Shown in pieces: positions 1 to 12,459 of a stretch of DNA of 64,000 nucleotides. Position 1 is the stretch's first letter. Every line of letters begins with the position of its first letter. Under the pieces are notes generated by a model. It worked only from the letters and a program-made list of their open reading frames with translations, made no database searches and was not told where the DNA came from. The translations under genes were made by a program, and so were the position numbers. This stretch comes from Heterostelium album PN500 (Eukaryota; Evosea; Eumycetozoa; Acytosteliales; Acytosteliaceae). The stretch covers positions 1 to 64,000 of the forward strand of contig NW_008805074.1 in NCBI RefSeq assembly GCF_000004825.1. Direction: 5' to 3'.

Positions 1-1374
1 AACAACAAAAACAGTGGTATTTGATGTACTTGGGGCAATAAAGAACTAATAATTATACTACAATAGTGCTACTACACACAATGACCAAATAAAATAAATA
101 TATATATCTACATTTAACAATAATATGATAGCAACCTCCCATGATGAGATTCATATAATTATAACATATATAAGTTATTTATATTTTTTTCTATTTGATG
201 ATGTTGTTAAGATTGATTGTGTGAGTGTGTGTTTTGTGGTTGTGTTAGTGTGAAGTTGATGTGAAAAAAAATAAATAATAAAACAAATAAAAATTGTATG
301 TATTTTATTTTTACTTTCAAAAACAATAACTCGAGTGAGTGTGTTATTATTAATAAATCAACTTAAGTTTGATTAATTTCTATGTGTGAATGGGTGTGTA
401 TTGTTGTTGATTGAATTGGATGATCAATGATCAAAAGCAACCGCTACTACACAATCAAATGTGTTTATCTCTATTGTCTAGTTCTCCAAAGGATCTGTAA
501 AGACACTTTTAATTAGTACTAATCATATGATGGTGTTATGACATTACTTGTTTCTTTTGATTAGTATGTATGCAACTATATTCTGATTGAATTTCCATAT
601 TGTTAATATTATATTTAGTTGGTATTTTTGTGGTATCATTAAATTAATACCACACATAAAAGATTTATTTGATTTTACATTAATAATTTGATTTTTGACA
701 TCAATAAAAGTTTATAATTTGTTTACCATAGATGTTTAATATAATATCAAAGAAAGAGATCACATAGCTAAAGAATGGATTTATTAACAAAATAATATCA
801 ACTTTTATAAAAACTAATACTAAAAATAAATCAAACTATAGATATATTATTCAAAATCGTTTTTAAATTGAATCATGATCTATGTTATCTGCTTTCAAAT
901 AATAATCAATATTTAACAAATCTATTTCAATTCACTATTTTGTGATTTACTCTATCTATTATCTTAATAAATCTCTTGAATTTAATCGATCAAGATTGGT
1001 ATAGAAAGATGTCTAACAATTTGGTTATAAGACTTTGGTTTTCATAGTTTATAAGAAAACTCTTCAGATATACCAATAGTTTTATAAATACTAAACAATT
1101 AATATTGTCCTCGATGGTGTTATTTCTACTGGAATCACAAAATTGCTCAATAAAGTGTATAGTCTTTGATTGGTTGAATATTCTTGGATACTCAGATCAC
1201 CTTATAATATTGTGTTTAAATTGCCAGTAAATGGAAAAATAAAAATTTACAACTTAAGTTTTTGATTTGGACACACATGTCCAAAAATCAATGAGATTTC
1301 AGATGCCTATCATTATGTTCTTACAATATCTAGGTTGGAAATATTTGATTTTATAAATTTTTGTATTTTAATAT
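1..1374. other. A+T-rich intergenic region, no gene seen
   Basis: This stretch lies downstream of the RasGEF gene that ends at 1375. It is A+T-rich, with short T and A runs and a few GTGTG tracts near 220-240. I saw no splice-bounded coding block, RNA gene or long repeat in it. Confidence 0.6.
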
Positions 1375-4300
1375 TTATTTCTTTGGTGACATTACAGAGC
1401 TTTCTTTAATGGTTCCATTTGTCTCTCTTGGCTCACGTAGAAGTGAAAGTTGGTAGAGTTCGTTGTCTGATGAAGATGGTAGCTCCAAAAGAAGTGTGTG
1501 GATAGGTTCAACAATTGGGTAGTCATATTTGGTTTGTTGGAAAGTCTGTACTTCAGTGATGACACGACAGATAAGTTCTCGTTTTTGGAAATTGATCATG
1601 TGTCCAATCTTATCTGGGTTACCATCTTCCATAAATGTTAAATCTGATAAAATTACAGGTCTATAAAATTATAATTATAAATTAATATTTAAATTATTTC
1701 TAAACAAAAACAAAACCAATACATACAAATAAGGTAAACAAGGTGGTGTTGCAACTTTAAGTGCTTGACGGTATGCTTTATATGATCCACTTGTATTCAT
1801 TAACTTCTCGATAGCAGCATAGGTGGTAGTTGCAGCTGGAGACAATTGTGCAAAAGTCTTTTTCAAACGAATGATACTGGATTGATTCAAACCAGCATAA
1901 ATATTCATTAATGAATTAAAGTTATTCATATCTCTTAGATGCTATATAGTTTGTTAATTAATATCAATATTTTGATTAGTTAAATGATTAAATATTTTGT
2001 ATAATTGTTAATTAAAAAATTATTACCTTGGCAATATTTATAAATTTCTCAATGACTTTAACACGATCTGCGATTTCCTCTTGCCATAGGATTTGAGATG
2101 CCACCCAGAATGAGAATTTGTTGGCACGGTTGATGAGATCCATGATGTTGGGTGAACGATGTTTCAAATGCTCTTTGCTCCAGCTTTGCTCTTGGAATTC
2201 GTTGGCTTCAATTCTTCCAAAGATTGATGCCTCGATCAATGTGAGTTGACGAGCAATTTCACTGTCGTTGAGAAGGTTGAAGAGAGTTGCCGGTGACTTT
2301 TGTCCCTCTGGAATCATCAGTTCTGGGAACGATGGATTGGCCAACTGCTTCAAACGCTCGGTATTGTCAGCCTCACGCTGCATAATAGTGGAGACCAACA
2401 ATCTAGCCAAATCACCATGGTCGTCGGCGAGCAAACGGCTGTTGGCAAATTGTTTGACATCGTCCAGCAATGCCGGGTCGAAATCGGCATAGTTTCTTTC
2501 GACCCATGTCTTCATGAAAGAAGCGACACGCACCTGAACCTTGATTTTGAAGCTCTGGTCCTTGTCGTCGGGCACAGTGTAACGCTGGATCAACTTCTCC
2601 AGGAGTTTGCGTGCCGATGTAAATGAGAGATAAGTGAGAAGGAATGTCTTTGTGAATTTTGAGATATCGTATGGTTTCTCAGAGGTGAGTGACTCGATGA
2701 GTTTGTTGAGGGTACCGGCTTTCGGTACGTATCTTCCAGTCTTTGAACCCTCGTCGGAAATCCAATCGAGTTTGACATTGGCTGGCGAGTTTCCTTCCAA
2801 CCAAATGTTGATATCCTCCTCGGGTTCGGAGAGAGCGTCCAACTCTTCGTCGACATCCTTCAATGGCAAACTCTTGAGGTAGACTTTGTTGGCGACACTC
2901 GACAACAGCTTCACTAGACACTCACAGAAAGTATTGGCAGTGGCAAATAGCTGCAGTTGGACATTGCTGTCCCATGGCTTTGAGGAGATACCGATGATGA
3001 TTGTGGTCATCTGAATGGAGATGGCACGAACAGCAATGCATTGTGAGATGATCGACTTCTCCAGTGAACGCTCTACGAATTGGCGATACATCGAAGCACA
3101 AGTGACAAGAGTGGCATCGACTTTACCTGGACCCAAATTCTTGGAGTTCGACACCAACTTTTGAGTGTTCTTGATCTGACTGGAAAACAATGGTTTGTCA
3201 TCAATACGTCCAACAGTGATTGCCAAATTCAATAGCTTCGAAACTGTATCGTAAACCTCTTCAGTTGGCTCCGCCAAGTGAGAGGTATCACTATCGCTAT
3301 GATGTTGTTTCACCGAGAATTCGTAGGCTTGGTTGACAAGCTCAATTGATTTCTCAACGAATTCACTGGCAGTGACAACCAATTTCTGTGAAGCTTCGTC
3401 AACGTTGGTGAGAGCAGAGTTGGAGGAATCGTTCGCTGCACTGTTGGCACCGTTTGCGCCTGGCAAAATCGATGCTTTGGCTGGTGCACTCTTCTTTTTG
3501 ATGGTCGACAGCTTCTTGGTCATCTTGTATCGCAAACTAAGAGTTTGATATTGATTGTCGTTGTGTGCTTCATTGATCAATTGATTCAACACGATGCTAT
3601 TGTTGATTTGATTGACGATCGAAGTTGAATTACCAGAACGAGTCTGTTGAGTTACCGATTGAATGCAATCCTCAACGTGTTGTTTTATGATAGAGTTGAT
3701 CTTCTCTGTGCTCTTTCCAGTGTCGTCGGCATTCTTTTGTTTCCACTCTTTGGCAAACTCTGGATACTCGTTGAGCAGCATGTTGATAATCAAATTTGAA
3801 GTGCTGGCGTGGTCGAATTGCAGTGAAGGATCCGATCGCTTATTGATTGGACGTTTGGATGGTGAGTTGTTGTTGTGGTGTGAATGGAGGTGGTGGTGAT
3901 GTTCGCCACTGGTGTGGAGTGAAGGGTTGGAATGCTTTCCATTGACCATACCAATGTTGAGTGAACGTTCGGTTTTCTTTCGGAGATAGATACGCGATGG
4001 CGACTCTGCAAGTGGCAGACCACCAGCCGATGTGTTGAGAGATGGATTGATCGGATGTTGTTGTTGTTGAGATTCCGAAAGCGATACAACTGGAATGGAA
4101 ACAGAGAATGAGGTGATACGCTCTGGACTGGTGGCAGCAGGTGGAGTCAACTCCTCCTTGATATCAAACATGTTTGATGCTGGATTCAATGGAACGGACG
4201 CTGTCAAACGCAAAGGTGAACTGGACATTGCTGCCGATGTCTCAAGTGACGAAACTGAAGAGGTTGCCAAAGGTGATACTCGCGAATCTCCGAGTGGCGG

Positions 4301-6609
4301 TGTGATGGAATTTGGTGATGGACTGGCACTTCCACTCGATGGCGATTGTTCGAATGGAATCGGCTGTCTCTTCTTACTTCCACCTTTGTGGACGAATTTA
4401 CTAAGGAATTTACCAATGGTTTTATTGCCCTCCTTGTCTTTATCTTTGTCTTTCTCACCTTTTCCACCTCTCGATTTATCTTTATCCTCACTGGAAAGAT
4501 CTTTTTCTTTGTGACCGCCGGTTGCTGTTGGTGGTCTGAGATAGTCTTCGCCAGAGTGGTTGTTGACTGAATGTATCACTGGAGTAGCTGGTAGACTTGC
4601 ATTGGGTGAACTTGAAGTGGAACTTGGTTGCGATGTCGATTGTGAGGAGGTGCTTCCCGACGATGAAGTTCCAGCGGCACCTGCATTCACATATAATTTA
4701 TCAAGTTTCTCCTTTTCAATCTTTTCGAATTTCTCTTTTGCCAATCTATCGCGTTCTTTCTTCTCGGAAGCCAATCGCTCCTTCTCTGCCAACTCCAACT
4801 TGGCTTTCTCCTCGTCGATCAACTTTTGTTTGCGCTCCAACTCTTTCTTCTCTAGAGTCATTCTTGCAAGCTCCAATTCCAATCGCTCATTGTCAATTCG
4901 CTCTTGTTCCAATCGTAGTGCTTCCTTTCTTTCTTCTTCGGCACGCTCGCGTTCTATTCTCTCCTTCTCCTGATTGTATCGTTCCAGTCTTTCCTTTTCC
5001 TGACGTTCCTGTTCCAGCTTCTCTTGACGTTCTCTTTCCTTGTCGAGACGCTCCTGCTCAAGTCGGTCTTGTCTTTCTTTCTCCTGACGTTCTCTTTCCA
5101 CTTCGATCAACTGCTCCTCTTTGATAACTCTGGTGGCACGCGCAGAAATGGGTGGAGTTGAACTCTCGTCTCTTGGCGACTCACCGATGGAACTGCTATC
5201 CAGTCCGAATGCCTGTGACAAATTGATCTGTGATGAATGCTTAACATGGAAAATAGTATTCTTGAGGATGTCGTTGAGTTTACCAACTGCCAACTCCAAC
5301 TGATCCACATAGTATTGATCGTTCTTGTTCTTCAACACCAACTTTGATAGCGATATAACATTGACAGCGGACTCTCTCAAGCTGTTTCCAAGATTCTTCA
5401 GTGGCAACAACTTGGCGATTTGCATCACCTCGTTGGAAATACCTTTGGCCGCAGCGAGTAGTGCATCGTAGTCACCTTCGATACTGGCTTCAGTAATTCT
5501 ATTAACATTGAGAATCAAATTGACTGCTCCCTTTTCGATTTTGGCAATTTCATCCATGTCCACTGCTTTTGGTGAATGTGGAGCCGCCAGATTTGAGAGG
5601 TCACCGAATGACTCATTATTGTTGGTATTGATGCTTGGAATGTTTGGATTTCCAGAGGTTGCTGGTTTGTTTGGTGTGGAATGATTGCTTGATGCTGTTG
5701 ATGCAGCTGTTTTGGTTGGTGTAGCAGAGTTGCTACCACGGTGTGGTGGTGATGTTTCATGCAACACTTTGACTTGAGCAACTGGAATCTCCTCGGGTTG
5801 AATCAGCTCCTCCTCATCCTGCTCTTCGACTGGCTGGAACTGGACGACATGCTCATCTTGCACCTGCTGTTGTTGTTGACTCTGTTGTTGATCTTCAAAC
5901 TGGAAAAAGTTTGTCTTGAAGTTGTGATAGGACATGACTACTGCCTTTACACATTCAATCGATGATGATTTCGCTGTTTTAAAATTATTTCCTGTAAGAA
6001 AATCAAATGGATTCAAAATGATTGCCTAAACAAAATGTTCGAAACAAGATTAGTATATATATTAGTTAAGTTCATTTGAATAATAAAAGTTGAAAATTAG
6101 ATTGGTTTGAGTTTGAAATGTGTTAAATTTTGTTGTTGTTGTTGTTTTTTTTACATTGATGTAAAAATGAAATGTTTGACATATATTTAGTTTGTTGTGT
6201 TTTGTTGTTATTATAATTGTTGTTGTTTTGTTATTGTTGATGTTGATGTTGATAACAATATGATGATGATGAATATTTTTAACTTGTTATTTTTTTTTTT
6301 ACTTACACGTGCAGCAGCAATCAATTCTAAAACCAGAGATGATAGATTCTTTATCGATTCCATAAAGTGTGATAAATGATGTTCGACATGTTGATATGGA
6401 TATGGAAATTGCTCCATAAGTTTAATTAAAATTGAGATATTCTTTACAACGGAGCAAGCTGCATCATTCAAAATTTTATCAGCTTGATCCTTATCGTTTG
6501 AATTGATGGCAGACAAAGTTTTTGTCTCCACAATTACCTGTTTTATAATCTCCAAGACATATTCAAAATAGTCTTGAGGATGCATATCCTGATCGCTTGT
6601 TGCACTCAT
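1375..6609 (-). CDS. Ras guanine nucleotide exchange factor (RasGEF), four exons
   Basis: Predicted exons are 6609-6307, 6025-2027, 1941-1727 and 1660-1375, giving about 1600 residues. The C-terminal third has a RasGEF N-terminal module (about residues 1190-1345) and then the CDC25-type catalytic domain. The latter shows a SIFGRIEANEFQEQSWSK-like start, the helical-hairpin region around HLRDMNNFNSLMNIYAGL, and the late block DLTFMEDGNPDKIG; two introns fall inside this domain. Residues about 400-545 are a highly charged Glu/Arg/Lys coiled coil. The N-terminus and a block near residues 930-1090 are long amphipathic helices resembling talin- or vinculin-type bundles, which is my inference. Known role of the family: loading GTP on Ras, in Dictyostelium for chemotaxis, macropinocytosis and development. 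The start is the ATG at 6609, and the first exon ends at a clean GTAAGT. I cannot assign it to a specific Dictyostelium gef gene. Confidence 0.9.
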
Positions 6610-9207
6610 TTCTACACAAAGACTACCAATAGTCTTAAAAAGTGAACTAATTCTAATATTTCTCCTTTTCTGTTAATCAAAAATAAAATTAATATTCTCT
6701 ATCTTTGTTGTACTTTAAACTAATTTCTAATCTTAAACAATTATATATATTTATAGAAAAATGACAAACTCAATCGATTGAAGATATGATGATGATGATA
6801 AATTAAATATTATTATTGTTGTTATTAACTATTATTATATTGTTATTATTATTTTATAACAATCAATCATATATAGAATAGTATTTATAATAAAATTGTT
6901 TGTTTGCTTGTTTGTTTGTTTGTTTGCAAGTTTGTTTTTGGGATTGGATTGGCTGTTTAATATAAACTAAAATTGGACGTTAAAAATCCTAAATGTTGAT
7001 TGATAATTTGATGATGATGATGAAGATGTTGATGTATGATGATGCGCATTCTATTGATTAGATTTAGTTTGGATTTATATAGAATGTTTGTGGTTATTTA
7101 TTTGTTTGTTTTGTTTGTGTACATTAAATTGTGTGTTGTGGTGTGTAGTGTAATGTAAGAAAGCAAAGCTAAGTTAGACTCTAGAGTGTTGGTGTGTGTG
7201 TGTGGTGTGGTGTGGTAGTGTGGTCGATGAGTGAGATTTGCAAGTCATATTGTTGACCACCTGCTACAGCTTAAGTTGTTGTGTTTTTGATCGATAAATC
7301 TGAAAAACAGTGTAGTTTTTTGTTTTTGTTTAACTATTTATTATTGATCATATTCAGTACTGTATGTATGCTCTTCCATATTACTCTATAAAAGTATAAA
7401 AATAATTTACGACAGAGGTTATCAGTCGATATCTTTTTCAAAAGTCTTGACCCAAATAATATATTATATAAATGTGTTGGTTTTTAAATTTAAAATTGAA
7501 CGATTTTACATAAATTTTATAAAAATTGATTGTTTTCTATTTTTCTTTAGATAGATATAAAAAATAAAAATAAAATAATATATGAATTGATGTTGAGAAG
7601 AAAGGAAAGAGTAATTAATTTTCTTTAGAATTGTGAAAGAAAATAAATAAAATTGTAAAATTGGTATGAATATTACCAATATTATTTGATATTATTGAAA
7701 TTTAAAAATCAAGAGGTACAATTATTGTTACCCGCCCCAGTTACACTTCTACTATTATTAAAATCAAATAATAGTGTTTTCAGTGACAAAATACTGTTAA
7801 ATGTGTGTGCTATTGTTATTTGTGTTTTTTTTTTTTGAAAAGTTGAACAAAAATATTGATTGGTTACCACTTTGTTGGTTGTTGTTGTTGTTGTTGGATT
7901 TATAAACTTTGTTATTACCAATATTAATACATCAATCGATAGTTGTGTGTTTAAGAATATTTTTAAAAGTGTTGTTTTATGTTGCTGTTGTTTTTGATCG
8001 TTGTATTAACATCATGATACAAGTACAAACAAACAAAAAAAACACAACAAACTTTATAACTATATCATTAAAAATGGTGGTTTTAGAATGAAAAATGAAA
8101 TATGTATCTATGTATTATCTAAACTATCTCTAAATCAATCATTTCACTTCATCCATACCCATGACTCTATACTGCTCTTCAACTTCAAACATGTTGTAGA
8201 TTGTTGTTGTTGTTGGTTTGTCCAATCAAATTTTAAAAGCTAAGGTGTGAAGTAGTTATATTAACTATTAACTGGATTTTTAATAAAATCAAATTATTAT
8301 AACTTTTGGATGAAGATGATAATGATGTTGGAATGAGCTGGATATTATTTGCTACAAATTAGATCCACAAATGTAATGTATGTTGTGTTTAATTTAATGA
8401 TATGTGGTCTATTGGTTTGAAATTTGGATTTGGTTGATGATGATAGTAAACAATTGGATTTGGTTTGATGATATTATTGTATTTAAACTTGTTGTTGCTG
8501 TTCCCTCTTTTTTTTTACTTGTTTTTATAACTTTATTCGATAACTACTCTTTTTGTTTATTGTGTGTTTATTACTAACGACTTTCAGAAGTTGTAAAACA
8601 CCATTGATCTATCTGGTTTTTGAATTCAAAAGTTGGCTTTAATAATTAACTAAACTATTATTATTGTTGACCTTCTTTCTTTTTTGTAATTTATATCGAC
8701 TAAGACTTTTGTTGATTATTTTTTTTTTAAAAAAATAAATTTAAAAATATAAAATAACAACAATGAAATAGTAAATCTAAATAAGTAGTTGGAAAAGTTT
8801 TGATTTGTATGATTTACGGAAGAATAGAATATTGGTACACTTTATAAATTCAAATAATTCTATCAAAAAAAAAAATCACAAGTTATTTAAAAAAAAAAAA
8901 CAAATTTTGATTAAAATTTTTAATACTCCAAACAGTTTTTGGATGGGTACAAAAAGGTGTTTTTTGGGTAAATCGTCGAAATGTTTCAATACAAAAATGA
9001 AAGAGTCCTCCAAAATTTTTAGATGAAACAAAATTTTGCACAAAGTTTTTTTAAAAATTATTTTTATCGCACAACTGCAAACAACATTGGTTTTGAAAAT
9101 TGGCAAGAAACACACTAGTGACCTATTATTAAAAGGGGAGGTCACCTTGTCAGTGGATTAAAAACGATATGGTTGTGGGTTTTTTTTTTTTTTTGATTGA
9201 TGCTATT
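6610..9207. other. Gene-poor upstream region of the RasGEF gene
   Basis: This is the 5' region of the RasGEF gene. It contains GTTT repeats (about 6900-6930), GATGAT repeats, GTGTGTGGTGTGG tracts near 7190-7215 and long T and A runs. No convincing coding exon was seen. A G+C-richer island at 9113-9155 can fold into a hairpin: a 7-bp GTGACCT/AGGTCAC stem plus an outer CACT/AGTG. The minus-strand octamer ACCCACAA lies at 9180-9173, just 5' of the hairpin on that strand. Confidence 0.5.
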
Positions 9208-9540
9208 TTAAATCAAAAAAAAAAAGTAAAAAAAATACATTGACTGATCTTTGATTACATCTTTGTTTATTTGGGTCATTATGATTACAAAATGAAACTT
9301 AAATCTAGATTTCAACAAACTAAAAACACTGAACAATAAAATTGCAAAATCCGAAATGGAATGAATCGAATAATAAATACTTACGATTTTAGTTAAGGAA
9401 ATATTTCTATTCATTTGTTTCCTTCTCAATAGACTGTCAGACTCTTTAATATATAATAATGATGAAATGTTTGGATCACCGCCAAGCTCCGATATAACTT
9501 CAGAAAGATTAGGATCTACACTATTTAGTTCTTTTATCAT
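9208..9540 (-). CDS. Hypothetical small protein, structure uncertain
   Basis: An ATG at 9540 opens a reading frame whose first 52 codons (to about 9384) look like a real exon. Codon use is balanced, an amphipathic segment with SEVISELGGDPNISSLL is present, and a GTAAGT donor follows directly. If unspliced, the frame continues to 9208 as 110 residues ending in a Phe/Tyr-rich tail that looks non-coding. If spliced, the downstream exon is unclear; a candidate acceptor near 9292 would keep the frame. I do not recognise the product. The opposite strand is also open here, so the strand itself is not certain. Confidence 0.3.
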   Translation of the reverse strand: MIKELNSVDPNLSEVISELGGDPNISSLLYIKESDSLLRRKQMNRNISLTKIVSIYYSIHSISDFAILLFSVFSLLKSRFKFHFVIIMTQINKDVIKDQSMYFFYFFFLI

Positions 9541-10759
9541 TTATTATAATTGAAATATTGTTGTTTTTATTTATTCGATTCTTTATTATTATTGTAATAA
9601 ATTAAAATTAAAAACATAAAAAAACACTTTAATTTTCTATTCTCTATAACTTTTATCTATTTATGATTTATTAATTGAGTAGTAGCTGTATAATTGTAAT
9701 TAAACAACATTAAAAATCAATCTAATTAATAATAATAATAATAATATAATATCTAGTCGTTTGAAACATCAATCAAACCCATTCAACTTGATATCACAGT
9801 ATCGGAGGAAATCCTATTCATTCCGTCGAGTGAATTCACATCACTAGATGACAATATCACTGAAAATGGAAACCATTAAAAATAAAGAAATCAATCAATC
9901 AATAAATCACTAATACAACAGTATATTCTCTATATCTACACAATGATATCATTGACAAGATTTGTTTGAAATTTACAAAATTACCAAAACCACCACCACC
10001 AACCACTACTGTGAAACATCACACCACTAAACACCCACGTCCAACACATACACACAGTATGAAGTTTATTAAACACAAAAGACATATGGTTTGTTGGTTT
10101 TGAATTTGATCAATCAATCATAATCTCTCACTACACTATTTTATTTACCCACCTCTATTTTCTTAACATCACAATCAATTCCATGATCATACCCCTCCTG
10201 CCACTTCATAACATAGAGACAAAACAAGTAAACACACCTCACAACTCATCAATTTGAGTTTTACCATATTTATATAATTAATGGTGGTAATAAATAAAAA
10301 TATTATTTAACTAAAAAGGTTTATAACAGTCTGAAGTTTCATACTAAATTTAGACTATTTACTGAATAGTCGTTTGTTAAATGAAGTGTATGGTAGGTAA
10401 ATTTCTAGATCCATGAACTATTCATCTCCAATATCAAATTGATTATAATATCCCATATAAGATAAAGTCTTTGAAATTGTTATTTTTGTATCTGACTGAT
10501 ATTGAAAAAGAGATAGAGTGAAGGGGAAGGAAGGACTAGTGAAAAGAATTAATTTTTGCTAAAATTCTGCTCTAAAATTGGATATTATATATTACTTTAT
10601 TGTTGATAAATGTAAATGATTGGGTATAAATAAAAATAATATGTGTGCATCTAAATATATATCATGATAAATAATTGTTTTAAGCTATATTATTTAATTT
10701 ATTTATTGTGTTTTTGTCATTATTATTATGTCATTCAGGATTATCTTGTTATTGTTGTT
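9541..10759. other. Intergenic region with one possible orphan exon
   Basis: Most of this stretch is A+T-rich filler. Positions 9757-9879 on the plus strand read as a 40-codon open block after a TATCTAG acceptor and end in TAA (for example SEEILFIPSSEFTSLDDN). The minus strand of the same block is also partly open. I found no partner exon, so this may be a remnant. Positions 9988-10060 hold a C/A-rich tract (CCACCACCACC, CACACA). Nothing else is supported. Confidence 0.35.
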
Positions 10760-11119
10760 TTATATAGAGTAGGAAGAGAATGATTTATAAATCTTTCCAT
10801 CTTTGTTGGGATAGAATACCTCTGATGCAATTCTATCGTTGACAGAGGTATACACCAATGTGATAGAGTCAACACCGACCAGTGTGTACAATAGTTTGAA
10901 GTGAAGTTGTGGGTATTTAATCAATGCCTTCTGCCAATAGTCTGCTATTTTATCTTTACCTTTGAGTGTACCCGATGGATCACCAGCAATGCTACTAATC
11001 AAAATCGAAGTAAACTGAAAATCATCTGTATAATGATTCAATACTCTTCCCAAATCATGCAAATTCCAAGACTCCACCCAATCTGCAGCGAATTGCTTTG
11101 CTTCTATTTCTGTAAACAT
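10760..11119 (-). CDS. NTF2-like / SnoaL-like fold protein
   Basis: This is a single-exon frame of 119 residues with an ATG at 11119. The pattern of an N-terminal helix (EAKQFAADWVESWNLHD), a short VLNHYTDDFQF segment, a GKDKIADYWQKAL helix and C-terminal strands matches the compact cone-shaped NTF2-like superfamily (SnoaL/DUF4440 type). Members include small hydrolases, isomerases and binding proteins; many bacterial ones carry the loose label nuclear transport factor 2 family. Its length is normal for the family. The real nuclear transport factor NTF2 is not indicated. It is divergent from the Mediator-like gene at 11372, with 252 bp between the start codons. No substrate can be inferred. 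Lack of introns and bacterial-like relatives leave transfer possible but unproven. Confidence 0.8.
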   Translation of the reverse strand: MFTEIEAKQFAADWVESWNLHDLGRVLNHYTDDFQFTSILISSIAGDPSGTLKGKDKIADYWQKALIKYPQLHFKLLYTLVGVDSITLVYTSVNDRIASEVFYPNKDGKIYKSFSSYSI

Positions 11120-11371
11120 GTTTATCTTATCTTATCTTCTTAACCTATCTTAACTTTTCTATCTTTCTTTTCTAAATATCAAAGATAAAAATAAAATATT
11201 AACAATTAAATAATCATATGAACTCAAACGTGGAATTAGTGTGAGAAATGCATAAAAAAATTTGTTCAAGTCAAAAATTACTATGGATACAAAAATAAAT
11301 TTTTATAAATCAAATCTGATTAAGTAATCTATTTTAGTTAAAAATATAGATATATTTTTTTGTATAAAGAT

Positions 11372-12269
11372 ATGGAATCAAGTAATAGTGGTAGCTCAAC
11401 GACTAATACTACTATTAGTAGTACAACTACAACTACCACTAATATCAATACAACAACAACTGCTAATATTAATAGCAATAGTAATGTTTTGTCAGATGAA
11501 GAGATATTATGCTCGTTGGCGGAAAAAGGTGAAAACCTCATACAATTCTTGTTGATTACAGTACATTCGATAACGAAACATCTACACTCATTGCAATGGG
11601 ATCCTATTTTCTTACATTCAATTATATCATCTACACCATCGATGATCAGTGGTGGCGGTGCTGCTGGTAATGCTGCTAATGGATCATTGAGTGGCAGTGG
11701 TGGTGGTATGATCAATGGTAATGGTGGTCTCGATAGCAGTAGTGGTGGTCTTCAAGGTGTAGACGATCAACAACTAGTAATGAACATGGATACATCGATA
11801 TTCCACAAAGACAACGAGAAGATGAAACTTCTGAACACACAATGTTTAGAATATATAGAGAAACTACAAAACATCATTGTAGAGATTGTAAATATTGAAT
11901 CGAAATTAGAACAAACCACAACATCATCATCATCAACTACAAAAACATCAGATAATGATAATGTAGAAGAATCTACAGCAACAACCACTACAAATACTCA
12001 AGATGAAGAAATGAAAGATATATCATCAACCTCTTCATCATCAACAGCATCTTCAAAACAAAAGTTAGAAGAATTGAAACTTGTATGTATTAAATACAAT
12101 GAACATTCCTATATATGATCATATATAATCATTAACACTAACATTCATCATTAATCATCTTACTTAGATTGCATATAAAAAGAATTGTATAATTAAAAAA
12201 TTGATAGATAACATGAGACTTTTACAACTTAGTATAAATACATTGAATAGGACATCTTTAGATCAATAA
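11372..12269 (+). CDS. med30: Probable Mediator complex subunit 30
   Basis: Two exons, 11372-12082 and 12168-12269, encode about 270 residues. Three helical segments line up in order with Med30. The first is an N-terminal block (ILCSLAEKGENLIQFLL) resembling the helix that begins SLCRIGQE in human MED30. The second is a middle block (KLLNTQCLEYIEKLQNIIVEI). The third is a C-terminal block ending KKLIDNMRLLQLSINTL, which resembles MED30's closing helix. Between them are Gly/Asn-rich and Ser/Thr-rich low-complexity linkers typical of dictyostelids. Med30 is a small helical Mediator subunit acting in RNA polymerase II transcription. The ATG at 11372 is preceded by an A/T leader. Identity is by helix pattern only, so another coiled-coil protein is possible. 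Confidence 0.6.
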
Positions 12270-12459
12270 GTTATAAAGTTATTAAATAAAAAGATAAAAA
12301 GAAGAAAAGATAAACAAAATCTTGTTGTTTTTTTGTTTGTTGTTTTTTTTTAAAAAAAGCTTATTATACATAAATATTATTTATTATTTAATTCAACCTT
12401 ATACTTTTGAGAAAGATGATGATATTATTATTATTATTATTAAAATTATTATTATTTAC

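Noticed and set aside
9173-9180. DUSE-like octamer ACCCACAA (also at 18159, 22740, 55818 and 58680 on one strand or the other)
   Set aside because: In Dictyostelium this element lies about 60 bp upstream of small RNA genes, but none of these sites is followed by a recognisable snRNA, snoRNA or class I RNA end motif. Five hits in 64 kb could be chance.
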